From NCBI GenBank assembly GCA_958414155.1, contig CATYWI010000078.1, forward strand, positions 1-6,310: a stretch of 6,310 bases of DNA. The letters are read 5' to 3'. Below, piece by piece: positions 1-6,310 of this stretch (the first letter of the stretch is position 1; each line of letters starts with the position of its first letter). Origin of the DNA: an uncultured Anaerotruncus sp. (GTDB taxonomy: Bacteria; Bacillota_A; Clostridia; Oscillospirales; CAG-272). Both the position numbers and the translations under genes were made by a program. The notes under the pieces were generated by a model that was not told where the DNA came from, made no database searches, and was given only the letters and a program-made list of their open reading frames with translations.

Positions 1-448
1 TGACATCATAAAGGTTTACGAGTTCCCGTGGCGCGACGCGATGGATCTTACCGCGTTTTCGGGAGCCGAGCGGATATCAGACTATTCCGGCGGACTTTAC
101 GAGCGGTACGGCGTATCTACATGCGAGCCGAATCGTGAAAAGCAGGAGGCTCCACAGCGGCATAAAGAGGAAAAGCAGCCGACACTTCGCATAACCTACC
201 CGCGCGACAGACGAAAGGACGACGGCAATGATAAAAGCGCAACGCCTGCGGCGGCGAAGGACGCCTCGGCGGGGCTTGAGGGAAAGCTGCGCGAGGTGTA
301 TGAGGCGATGTCGCCGGGCGAGAAGGTCTCGATCGACAGGCTCATGCGTTCCGGTTTTACCATGGGCGAGCTGATGTCCGCGCTGACACAGCTTGAGATA
401 CGCGGACTCGTGACGTCGGTCCCCGGTGGTCTTTACCTCAGAAAATAA
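1..448 (+). CDS. dprA: DNA-processing protein DprA, 3' part only (C-terminal end)
   Basis: The 5' part lies outside the window; the frame is open from base 2, so the ATG at 41 is internal rather than the start. About 148 codons are visible, ending at TAA 446-448. DprA loads RecA on incoming single-stranded DNA during transformation and recombination. The last ~57 residues (bases ~275-445) look like the DprA winged-helix domain: a GLEGKLREVYEAM helix, an SIDRLMRSGFTMGEL helix-turn-helix, then a LEIRGLVTSVPGGLYLRK recognition helix and wing. The first visible residues, DIIKVYEF, may align with the family's GTN-x-LI end of the Rossmann domain. Between them is a charged, low-complexity linker of about 60 residues, longer than in compact family members. 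The call rests on the winged helix and on topA directly downstream, the usual Firmicutes arrangement. The Rossmann core cannot be checked here. Confidence 0.85.
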   Translation, partial: DIIKVYEFPWRDAMDLTAFSGAERISDYSGGLYERYGVSTCEPNREKQEAPQRHKEEKQPTLRITYPRDRRKDDGNDKSATPAAAKDASAGLEGKLREVYEAMSPGEKVSIDRLMRSGFTMGELMSALTQLEIRGLVTSVPGGLYLRK

Positions 449-468
449 GATATAAAACGGAAAACAAG

Positions 469-486
469 CGGCGTCGTAAGACGCCG
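469..486 (+). other. Intergenic hairpin, 7-bp stem with GTAA loop, between dprA and topA
   Basis: CGGCGTC (469-475) pairs perfectly with GACGCCG (480-486) around the loop GTAA (476-479), which in RNA is a GNRA-type tetraloop. No T-run follows (next bases GGATGATAAAC), so it is not a canonical intrinsic terminator. It lies 21 bp after the dprA stop and 59 bp before the topA start. It could stabilise the dprA mRNA 3' end, mark a processing site, or act as a weak pause. Which of these applies is inference. Confidence 0.5.
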
Positions 487-525
487 GGATGATAAACTGA
501 AAACGGTAAAACGTTTGATCAAAAC

Positions 526-533
526 AAGAAAGG
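526..533 (+). promoter_or_regulatory. Ribosome binding site of topA
   Basis: AAGAAAGG ends 12 nt before the ATG at 546, in an A/T-rich, apparently unstructured stretch. The match to the anti-Shine-Dalgarno is imperfect and the spacing slightly long. The start itself is fixed by protein homology (MANLVIIESP). Confidence 0.5.
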
Positions 534-545
534 TTATATATCCTG

Positions 546-2984
546 ATGGCAAATCTTGTTATAATAGAGTCGCCGTTCAAGGCAACGGCGATAAAGAGCT
601 ATCTCGGCTCGGGCTATAAGGTAGTGGCATCCAACGGTCATATACGCGACCTGCCCAAAAGCACCTTCGGCATCGATATCGAGAACAACTTTGAGCCGCA
701 CTATATCAATATCCGCGGCAGAGCAGACATAATAAACGAGATCAAAAAGGACGCAAAAGCCGCGAACAAGGTCTATTTTGCGACCGACCCCGATCGCGAG
801 GGCGAAGCGATATCATGGCATCTTGCCACGGCGCTCGGCATACCGGTCGAGAACACACTGCGTGTGACATTCAACTCAATCACCAAGAACGCCGTCAAGG
901 AAGGAATAAAAAATCCGCGTTCCATCGATATGAATATAGTGAACGCGCAGCAGTCGCGCCGTCTGCTTGACCGCATAGTGGGCTATAAGCTCAGTCCGCT
1001 GCTCTGGAAAAAGGTTCAGCACGGGCTGTCGGCAGGACGCGTGCAGTCTGTGGCAACGAGAATAATCGTTGAGCGCGAGGAGGAGATACGCGCCTTTGTG
1101 CCGGTCGAATACTGGACTGTCGGCGCTACCGTTTCTGACGGTAAGGTCAGCTTCCCGGTGAAATTCTGGGGAAATGCCGAGGGCAAGGTCGAGCTTCACT
1201 GCGAGGAGGATGCCATGCGCGTTACCGACGCGGTGGAGGGCGCGCCCTTTACCGTAAAAAGCGTAAAGCGCGGAACGAAGGTCAAAACTCCCGCGCCGCC
1301 CTTTATCACATCCACGCTCCAGCAGGAGGCGTCGCGCAAGCTCGGCTTCCAGGCATCGCGCACGATGAAAACGGCGCAGGAGCTTTACGAGGGAATAAAC
1401 CTTGGCGCGGAGCTGGGCGGCACTCAGGGTCTTATCACCTACATGAGAACCGACTCGCAGCGAGTTGCGGAGGAAGCGCAGACTGCGGCAAGAGCGCTTA
1501 TCGTCGATAAGTACGGCAGCGAATACTGCCCCGCATCTCCGCGCAACTACAAGACCAACAAATCGGCGCAGGATGCGCACGAAGCTATACGTCCCGCAAG
1601 GGTCGAGCTTCTGCCGTCCGATGTACGCGGACATCTGACGCCCGACCAGTATAAGCTCTACAAGCTCATATGGGAAAGATTCGTATCGAGCCAGATGGAA
1701 TCCGCAAGGCTCGACACGCTTTCGGTCGATCTTGAAAACAACGGCTGGATATTCCGCACCGGCGGCTACACGGTCGCCTTCCCGGGCTATATGGCTGTGT
1801 ACGAGGAATCCACCGACGACAGCAAAAAGGGTGATGACGACGATAAGGACCCGCGTATCCCCGCGCTGAAGGAAGGACAGACGCTGAATACCGGTGAGGT
1901 GACGGCGCAGAAGCACTTTACCGAGGCGCCGCCGAGATACAACGATGCAACACTTGTAAAATTCCTTGAGGAAAAGGGAATAGGCAGACCGAGTACGTTT
2001 GCCACAATTATTTCAACGATAATATCGCGCGGATACGTGAACCGCGAGGGCAAGGCGCTCGTGCCGACACAGCTCGGTGAGATCACAACGGCGCTTATGA
2101 AGGAGAGCTTTGCGGATATAGTGGATTACAGGTTCACGGCGAATATCGAAAACGAGCTTGACGCAGTTGAGCGCGGCGATACGACGATGCAGGAGGTCCT
2201 GTCATCCTTCTGGAGCGGATTCTCGCGCGAGCTTGAGGCGGCTGAGACAAAGCTGAAAAATGAAAAGCTGGTCGTTGAGCCTGAGCTCACCGACATAAAA
2301 TGCGAAAAGTGCGGCGCTACGATGGTGGTGCGCAACGGCAAGTTCGGCAAGTTTGCGGCATGCCCGAATTATCCGAACTGCAAAAACACCAAGCCGCTCA
2401 ATCCCGACGGCACTCTGAAGACCGAGCAGGCGGCAAAGCCGGAGCCTGTCCCCGGCATGAAGTGCGAACTTTGCGGCGGACCGATGGTCCTTCGCCGCGG
2501 CAGATACGGCAGCTTCTACGCATGTGCGAATTACCCCACGTGCAAGTTCAATAAAAAGATAGAACACGAGCTTGAGGGTGTCAAATGCCCCAAGTGCGGC
2601 GGACGGGTGCTTATAAAATACGGCAGAAACAAAACGGTGTTTTACAGCTGCGAGAACTATCCCAAGTGCGATTTTTCAACATGGGATGTCCCCCTGCCCG
2701 AAAAATGCCCGGAGTGCGGCGGAATGCTCTTCCGCAAGAAGGGCAGAAGCGGCGGGATCGTCTGCCATACCGAGGGGTGCGGATACCGCAGGGAGGCTGA
2801 TGCCGAAAACGGAGCCGCCGACAGCAAGGAGAAGCCGAAGACCGCACGCAAGCCGCGCGTGACGAAGACTCCCAAGTCCCCGGTAAGAGGCGGCGGAAAG
2901 GGCGCGGACGATACGCCCGAGCTTCCCGAGGGCTTTGAGGACGACCGTCCGCCTATCCCCGGCGATGACGATGCGCCGTTCTGA
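546..2984 (+). CDS. topA: DNA topoisomerase I (type IA), 812 aa
   Basis: It relaxes negative supercoils by cutting one strand through a 5'-phosphotyrosine link and passing the other strand. The Toprim domain opens the protein: Glu8 in IIESP, GHIRDLPKS at 31-39, and the metal-binding Asp81/Asp83/Glu85 in DPDREGE. The catalytic Tyr299 lies in GLITYMRTDS. QDAHEAIRP (342-350) and GIGRPSTFATI (478-488) are further type IA signatures. Four C4 zinc ribbons follow: Cys586/589/606/612, 640/643/660/666, 681/684/702/708 and 721/724/740/745. The end is a Lys/Arg/Pro-rich segment (~761-786) and an acidic tip ending GDDDAPF. An acidic loop at ~422-436 sits in a position that is variable in the family. The length is on the long side because of the extra ribbons and tail. 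Start: ATG 546 is the first ATG giving a family-typical N-terminus. The gene sits 97 bp after dprA and 22 bp before trmFO, so it is likely cotranscribed with the latter. Identity is not in doubt. Confidence 0.98.
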   Translation: MANLVIIESPFKATAIKSYLGSGYKVVASNGHIRDLPKSTFGIDIENNFEPHYINIRGRADIINEIKKDAKAANKVYFATDPDREGEAISWHLATALGIPVENTLRVTFNSITKNAVKEGIKNPRSIDMNIVNAQQSRRLLDRIVGYKLSPLLWKKVQHGLSAGRVQSVATRIIVEREEEIRAFVPVEYWTVGATVSDGKVSFPVKFWGNAEGKVELHCEEDAMRVTDAVEGAPFTVKSVKRGTKVKTPAPPFITSTLQQEASRKLGFQASRTMKTAQELYEGINLGAELGGTQGLITYMRTDSQRVAEEAQTAARALIVDKYGSEYCPASPRNYKTNKSAQDAHEAIRPARVELLPSDVRGHLTPDQYKLYKLIWERFVSSQMESARLDTLSVDLENNGWIFRTGGYTVAFPGYMAVYEESTDDSKKGDDDDKDPRIPALKEGQTLNTGEVTAQKHFTEAPPRYNDATLVKFLEEKGIGRPSTFATIISTIISRGYVNREGKALVPTQLGEITTALMKESFADIVDYRFTANIENELDAVERGDTTMQEVLSSFWSGFSRELEAAETKLKNEKLVVEPELTDIKCEKCGATMVVRNGKFGKFAACPNYPNCKNTKPLNPDGTLKTEQAAKPEPVPGMKCELCGGPMVLRRGRYGSFYACANYPTCKFNKKIEHELEGVKCPKCGGRVLIKYGRNKTVFYSCENYPKCDFSTWDVPLPEKCPECGGMLFRKKGRSGGIVCHTEGCGYRREADAENGAADSKEKPKTARKPRVTKTPKSPVRGGGKGADDTPELPEGFEDDRPPIPGDDDAPF

Positions 2985-2994
2985 GGCGCCATAC

Positions 2995-2999
2995 AGAGG
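2995..2999 (+). promoter_or_regulatory. Ribosome binding site that fixes the trmFO start
   Basis: AGAGG lies 7 nt before the ATG at 3007. This supports 3007 over an in-frame ATG at 2935, which lies inside topA and would add 24 residues with no similarity to the family. Confidence 0.7.
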
Positions 3000-3006
3000 T
3001 TTTAAA

Positions 3007-4344
3007 ATGGATCACATAAATGTATACGGAGCAGGTCTTGCAGGCTGTGAGGCGGCATGGCAGGCGTCACGGCGCGGAATAAAGGTAAAGCTCTATGAGA
3101 TGAAGCCTGAAAAATACACGCCCGCGCATCATTCCGAAAAATTTTCCGAGCTTGTATGCTCGAACTCCCTTCGCTCCGACAGCACGTCGAATGCCGTCGG
3201 ACTGCTGAAGGAGGAGATGCGGCGCATGTCCTCGCTCATAATGGAGGCGGCAGATGCGTGCCGCGTTCCCGCAGGTTCCGCGCTTGCGGTTGACAGGGAC
3301 GCCTTTTCGTCATATATCACCGACAAAATACTTGCCGACCCCATGATAGAATATATTCCCGCCGAGGTCGCATCCGTCCCGGAGGGCGAGATCACCGTCA
3401 TAGCCACCGGACCGCTGACGTCAAAGCCCATGGCTGACTATATAGCAGGCGAGCTTGGATGCTCCGGACTGCACTTCTTCGATGCGGCGGCGCCGATAGT
3501 TGACGGCGACAGTGTTAATCTTGATATTGCGTTTTTTGCCTCACGCTACGGCAAGGGCGACGCCGATTATCTGAACTGCCCCATGACGCGCGAGCAGTAC
3601 GATGCGTTTTACGATGCGCTCGTGAGCGCGCGGGAAGCGGAGCTTCACGATTTTGACCGTGAGGAGCAGGGCGACCTTACCGTTTTTGAAGGCTGTATGC
3701 CCGTTGAGGTCATGGCGCGGCGCGGCAGGGATACGCTCCGCTTCGGACCCATGAAGCCGGTCGGGCTTTCCGATCCGCGTCACCCCGAGGTGCGCGACTG
3801 GTATGCGGTCGTTCAGCTGCGCAAGGAGAACCGCGAGGGAACGATGTTCAATCTCGTGGGCTTTCAGACTCATCTGGCATTCCCGGAGCAAAAACGCGTA
3901 TTTTCAATGATACCCGGGCTTGAGAATGCCGAATTCCTGCGCTATGGTGTCATGCACCGCAACACATATCTTGATTCTCCCGGCAGGATCGATGAAAATT
4001 ACGGTCTTATATCTCATCCCGGCGTTTATTTTGCGGGGCAGATGACCGGCGTTGAGGGGTATGTGGAATCCGCGGCGTCCGGGCTTGTTGCCGGCATTGC
4101 CGCCGCCCGACGCGCACGGGGCATGGACAGGATCATACTTCCGCGCGAGACGATGACGGGAGCCATGGCTTCATATGTCGCACACGGCGGAGAGGGTGGC
4201 TCGTTCGTCCCGATGAACGCAAATTTCGGTATAATCGCACCGCTCTCGGAGCGTGTGCGCGGTGGAAAGAAGGCGCGCGGCGAGGCATATGCCGCACGCG
4301 CTCTTGAGGTGCTTGACGGAATTTCCGCCGAGTTTGCCAAATGA
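3007..4344 (+). CDS. trmFO: Methylenetetrahydrofolate--tRNA-(uracil-5-)-methyltransferase TrmFO, 445 aa
   Basis: This flavoenzyme methylates U54 in the tRNA T-loop to ribothymidine, taking carbon from 5,10-methylene-THF and reducing power from FADH2/NAD(P)H. It is cytoplasmic. The N-terminal dinucleotide-binding motif is VYGAGLAGCEAAW (6-18), followed by an acidic strand end (Glu31). The family signature FSELVCSNSLR contains Cys51, and FEGCMPVEVMA contains Cys230. These match the two functional cysteines described in the Bacillus enzyme (Cys53 and Cys226). NAVGLLKEEMR (62-72), RVPAGSALAVDR (86-97) and the second FAD-contact region YFAGQMTGVEGYVESAASG (341-359) are all intact. The length is normal for the family. 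The start is ATG 3007, supported by AGAGG 7 nt upstream. The gene follows topA by 22 bp, a long-conserved pairing in Firmicutes, and precedes plsX by 27 bp. The old name was gid. It is distinct from GidA/MnmG, which is larger and lacks the ELVCSNSLR signature. Confidence 0.97.
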   Translation: MDHINVYGAGLAGCEAAWQASRRGIKVKLYEMKPEKYTPAHHSEKFSELVCSNSLRSDSTSNAVGLLKEEMRRMSSLIMEAADACRVPAGSALAVDRDAFSSYITDKILADPMIEYIPAEVASVPEGEITVIATGPLTSKPMADYIAGELGCSGLHFFDAAAPIVDGDSVNLDIAFFASRYGKGDADYLNCPMTREQYDAFYDALVSAREAELHDFDREEQGDLTVFEGCMPVEVMARRGRDTLRFGPMKPVGLSDPRHPEVRDWYAVVQLRKENREGTMFNLVGFQTHLAFPEQKRVFSMIPGLENAEFLRYGVMHRNTYLDSPGRIDENYGLISHPGVYFAGQMTGVEGYVESAASGLVAGIAAARRARGMDRIILPRETMTGAMASYVAHGGEGGSFVPMNANFGIIAPLSERVRGGKKARGEAYAARALEVLDGISAEFAK

Positions 4345-4371
4345 AAATAAAACTAAAACGGATACTGTAAT

Positions 4372-5439
4372 ATGATAATTATAGTTGATTGCATGGGCGG
4401 CGACAATGCGCCGCGCGAGGTCGTTCGCGGCGCATATCTTGCGTCGCTTGAATATAACGCGAGCTTTGTGCTGGTAGGCGAAAGGACGGCTATCGAACAG
4501 GTCGCCGCCGAGGACGGCATAGATCTGCGCAGGTTCGATATCGTTAACGCCGCGTCTGTCATTGAGATGACCGACGATCCGGTGTCTGTCGTGCGGTCGA
4601 AAAGCGATTCGTCCATGAGCACGGCGCTGCGTCTGCTTGCCGAGGGCAGGGGAGACGCGGTGGTGTCCACCGGCAACACGGGCGCGCTTTTTACCGGCGC
4701 TACGCTCATCGTACGTAAGATCAAGGGCGTGCGCCGCGCCGCCATTGCCAGCATACTGCCGATGACGCCTCCGGTGCTGCTGATTGATTCCGGTGCAAAC
4801 GTCGTCGTGACCGATGAGTATATCGAGCAGTTCGCAGTCATGGGGAGCATTTATATGCACAAGGTGTACGGTCTTGCCGCGCCGCGTGTGGGGCTTCTCA
4901 ATAACGGTGCGGAGGAATGCAAGGGGACCGACCTGCAGCTCAGAAGCTACCGCAGGCTATCGGAGCTTCCGAGCATAAATTTTGTCGGCAATGTCGAGGC
5001 TGACAAACTGCCAAAAAACGCATGCGATGTGCTCGTTACCGACGGATTTACCGGCAATGTGCTTCTGAAATGTGTCGAGGGTATGGGAAAGCTCATGCTC
5101 ACGACAATGAAGGAAATATTTTATTCCGACGCGCGCGCCAAACTTTCCGGAATGCTGATAAAGGGCAAGGTTGCGGACGTCAAAAAGCGGTTCGATGCAT
5201 CCGAACACGGCGGCGCGCCGCTGCTTGGTATCTCAAAGCCTGTTATAAAGGCGCACGGATCGTCAAATGCAAATGCCGTAAAAAATGCGATAAGACAGGC
5301 GATAAACTATTCAAACACGGGAGCTATCGTCAGCATCGCGCGTGAAATAAAGAGCTTCGGCGGCGCCGAAGCCGGTTCGGGAGCCGCGGATGCCGCGGCA
5401 ACGGAAGGGAGTCATGAAAATGCAGTCGGTAAACAATGA
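4372..5439 (+). CDS. plsX: Phosphate acyltransferase PlsX, 355 aa
   Basis: It converts acyl-ACP and phosphate to acyl-phosphate, the donor for PlsY at the first step of phosphatidic acid synthesis. It is a peripheral membrane enzyme. The N-terminal signature VDCMGGDNAPREVVRG (5-20) matches the family's DxMGGDxxP. STGNTGA (99-105), GLLNNGAEECKG (174-185), TDGFTGNVLLK (223-233) and the C-terminal AHGSSNANAVKNAI (294-307) are also typical. The conserved fold ends near residue 329. The last ~26 residues form an Ala/Gly-rich tail, apparently disordered, making the protein slightly longer than usual. The DNA encoding that tail also carries the ribosome binding site and start of rnc. The gene's own Shine-Dalgarno is poor (only CGGA about 9 nt upstream of the ATG), so translation may be helped by trmFO translation ending 27 bp before. 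Start choice is clear because the signature begins at residue 5. Confidence 0.97.
   Translation: MIIIVDCMGGDNAPREVVRGAYLASLEYNASFVLVGERTAIEQVAAEDGIDLRRFDIVNAASVIEMTDDPVSVVRSKSDSSMSTALRLLAEGRGDAVVSTGNTGALFTGATLIVRKIKGVRRAAIASILPMTPPVLLIDSGANVVVTDEYIEQFAVMGSIYMHKVYGLAAPRVGLLNNGAEECKGTDLQLRSYRRLSELPSINFVGNVEADKLPKNACDVLVTDGFTGNVLLKCVEGMGKLMLTTMKEIFYSDARAKLSGMLIKGKVADVKKRFDASEHGGAPLLGISKPVIKAHGSSNANAVKNAIRQAINYSNTGAIVSIAREIKSFGGAEAGSGAADAAATEGSHENAVGKQ
5408..5411 (+). promoter_or_regulatory. Ribosome binding site of rnc inside the plsX coding end
   Basis: GGAG, within a purine-rich GGAAGGGAG (5403-5411), lies 8 nt before ATG 5420 and only 2 nt before ATG 5414, which favours 5420. A second GGAG at 5380-5383 lies 6 nt before an in-frame ATG at 5390, so that longer start cannot be excluded. 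Confidence 0.5.
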
Positions 5440-6184
5440 TACGGTATTTCCGGGTGTCGAGCTGCTTCCCGCAGATGTCGAAAAGCTCGAGGAGCGCATA
5501 GGTCATCATTTTTCCGACCGCAGACTTCTGCTTGAAGCGCTAACGCATTCTTCGTTTTCAAACGAACACCGCGCGGAGCGCCTGCCGTGCAATGAGCGTC
5601 TGGAGTTTCTCGGCGACTCGGTGCTGTCGGTGATAACGAGCGAGCATATTTTTGTCCGGTTCCCGGACAACCCCGAGGGCGAGCTTACGCGTATGCGCGC
5701 CGAGCTTGTCTGCGAAAAGGCGCTGGCGGTCTATGCCTCCGAGATAAACCTCGGACATTATCTGCTTCTCGGCAACGGCGAGGAGCGCGGCGGCGGACGC
5801 GAACGCAAATCGATAGTTGCCGATGCGTTTGAAGCCCTGATAGCAGCCGTGTATCTTGACGCGGGGGATGCCGACGGAGAGCGCGATGGCAGAACTGCGG
5901 TCAGAAAGTACCTACTCCCGCTCATCGACGACATGATGAGCGAGATACTGCGTCAGTGGCACGGAGCGGACTACAAGACCCTTCTCCAGCAGCTGATCCA
6001 GCGCTCGGAGGGCGAGATACTTGAGTATGTGACCGTTGAGGCGACCGGTCCCGATCACAACAAGACCTTCCGCGTCGAGGCGCGGCTGAATTCAAACATA
6101 ATAGGCGCCGGCAGTGCGCACAGTAAGCGCGCGGCGGAGCAGGAAGCGGCGCATCAGGCTCTCAAACTTTTCGGAGAGCTGTGA
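5420..6184 (+). CDS. rnc: Ribonuclease III, 254 aa
   Basis: This dimeric Mg-dependent double-strand RNA endonuclease processes rRNA precursors and structured mRNAs. The RNase III domain covers ~22-165 and holds the signature NERLEFLGDSVL (58-69). Glu62, Asp66, Asp135 and Glu138 (in ADAFEALIAAVYLD) correspond to E. coli Glu41, Asp45, Asp114 and Glu117, so the active site is complete. A dsRNA-binding domain fills ~183-252, with DYKTLLQQLIQ, GPDHNKTFRVEA and the SKRAAEQEAAHQAL helix. Length is slightly above the usual ~225-240 aa because of about 20 residues before LEERIG. Start chosen at ATG 5420; 5414 and 5390 are in-frame alternatives. The gene overlaps plsX by 20 bp, suggesting translational coupling. 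The stop at 6182-6184 is followed within 5 bp by a terminator-like hairpin. Confidence 0.97.
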   Translation: MQSVNNDTVFPGVELLPADVEKLEERIGHHFSDRRLLLEALTHSSFSNEHRAERLPCNERLEFLGDSVLSVITSEHIFVRFPDNPEGELTRMRAELVCEKALAVYASEINLGHYLLLGNGEERGGGRERKSIVADAFEALIAAVYLDAGDADGERDGRTAVRKYLLPLIDDMMSEILRQWHGADYKTLLQQLIQRSEGEILEYVTVEATGPDHNKTFRVEARLNSNIIGAGSAHSKRAAEQEAAHQALKLFGEL

Positions 6185-6188
6185 GATC

Positions 6189-6231
6189 CGGCGGGGCGCC
6201 GCATATTGCGGAGTCCCGCCGATGCTTTTTT
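6189..6231 (+). terminator. Probable intrinsic terminator after rnc
   Basis: CGGCGGG (6189-6195) pairs with CCCGCCG (6215-6221). The stem continues inward with a G-T wobble, C6197-G6213, one G/A mismatch, then CCGCA (6199-6203) with TGCGG (6207-6211) around a TAT loop. Four bases (ATGC) separate the stem from T6 (6226-6231). The stem is long and GC-rich, but the offset T-run makes it slightly less than ideal. It would end the topA-trmFO-plsX-rnc transcript, fully or partly. Confidence 0.75.
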
Positions 6232-6238
6232 GAGGTGA
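6232..6238 (+). promoter_or_regulatory. Strong ribosome binding site of the gene starting at 6245
   Basis: GAGGTGA is a near-ideal Shine-Dalgarno, 6 nt before ATG 6245. It directly abuts the T-run of the preceding hairpin, so no room remains for a standard promoter between terminator and start. Confidence 0.75.
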
Positions 6239-6244
6239 CATATC

Positions 6245-6310
6245 ATGAACGATCATTCCGGACATGAAAACAAACACGAATACTATACGTTTCCGCCCGG
6301 GGAGATAGGC
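6245..6310 (+). CDS. Unrecognised protein, N-terminal 22 residues only
   Basis: The frame is open from ATG 6245 to the window edge, behind a very good Shine-Dalgarno. The visible peptide is polar and His/Glu/Asn-rich (MNDHSGHENKHEYYTF), followed by PPGEIG. It shows no hydrophobic signal-peptide core so far. The reality of the gene rests on the ribosome binding site and the open frame; 22 residues are too few to name a family. In related bacteria rnc is often followed by a radical-SAM Elp3-like gene or by smc, but this N-terminus does not identify either. Confidence 0.6.
   Translation, partial: MNDHSGHENKHEYYTFPPGEIG

Noticed and set aside
515..540. Possible promoter TTGATC...TATATA before topA
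   Set aside because: The spacing between the two hexamers is only 14 bp, too short for a standard sigma-70 promoter. No better pair was found in the gap.
560..565. Perfect TATAAT hexamer just inside topA
   Set aside because: No -35 element lies about 17 bp upstream, and it falls within the conserved codons for LVIIE.
77..580. Long open frame on the minus strand opposite dprA and the topA start
   Set aside because: It lies antisense to a well-supported gene, the protein is a meaningless Arg/Leu/Cys-rich composition, and it has no family motif. It is a shadow of GC-biased codons.
1818..1860. DDDDK run in TopA resembling an enteropeptidase site
   Set aside because: It is an acidic loop in a variable part of TopA. 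The match to a protease site is chance with no biological context.
876..1916. 346-codon minus-strand open frame inside topA
   Set aside because: It is entirely antisense to conserved TopA coding sequence, is rich in Arg/Leu/Val/His and has no recognisable domain. Third-position GC bias explains its length.
2935..3006. Upstream in-frame ATG for trmFO giving 24 extra residues
   Set aside because: It overlaps topA by 50 bp and the added residues do not resemble TrmFO. ATG 3007 has AGAGG at 7 nt and the flavin-binding motif starts immediately after it.
4171..4860. 229-codon minus-strand open frame across trmFO and plsX
   Set aside because: It runs antisense to two complete conserved genes, with no ribosome binding site or motif seen.

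Overview
The window is a stretch of conserved bacterial housekeeping chromosome. Every gene lies on the + strand: 3' end of dprA, then topA, trmFO, plsX, rnc, and the first 22 codons of an unrecognised gene. The dprA-topA-trmFO order is classic for Firmicutes. TrmFO, the folate-dependent tRNA methylase, and PlsX fit that group. The sequence is fairly GC-rich but uses ATA freely for Ile, and the proteins resemble Clostridia of the Oscillospiraceae/Ruminococcaceae type. That placement is an inference from gene content and protein style, not from a database search.

Layout: 1-448 is the end of DprA (DNA uptake/recombination mediator), with its C-terminal winged helix. 449-545 is a 97-bp gap holding a perfect 7-bp hairpin with a GTAA loop and the topA ribosome binding site. 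546-2984 is a full DNA topoisomerase I with four zinc ribbons and an acidic C-terminal tip. 3007-4344 is TrmFO, which makes m5U54 in tRNA. 4372-5439 is PlsX, the acyl-phosphate synthase of phospholipid synthesis. 5420-6184 is RNase III, overlapping the end of plsX by 20 bp. 6189-6231 is a strong intrinsic-terminator-like hairpin with a T6 run. A new gene with a very good Shine-Dalgarno begins at 6245 and leaves the window.

Gaps from topA to rnc are short (22 bp, 27 bp, then an overlap), so topA-trmFO-plsX-rnc probably forms one transcription unit ending, at least partly, at the hairpin after rnc. The genes share information-processing and envelope-lipid themes but are not one pathway. All four complete genes keep their catalytic residues, and I see no frameshift, insertion sequence, CRISPR or phage signal.

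I found no new multi-gene system. The item most worth a second look is the TopA C-terminus, which ends in DDDAPF after a disordered basic linker. This closely resembles the SSB C-terminal tip (DDDxPF) that recruits DNA-repair and replication proteins. Lesser points are plsX overlapping rnc with no acpP between them, the GNRA-type hairpin upstream of topA, and a terminator whose T-run abuts the next gene's Shine-Dalgarno.
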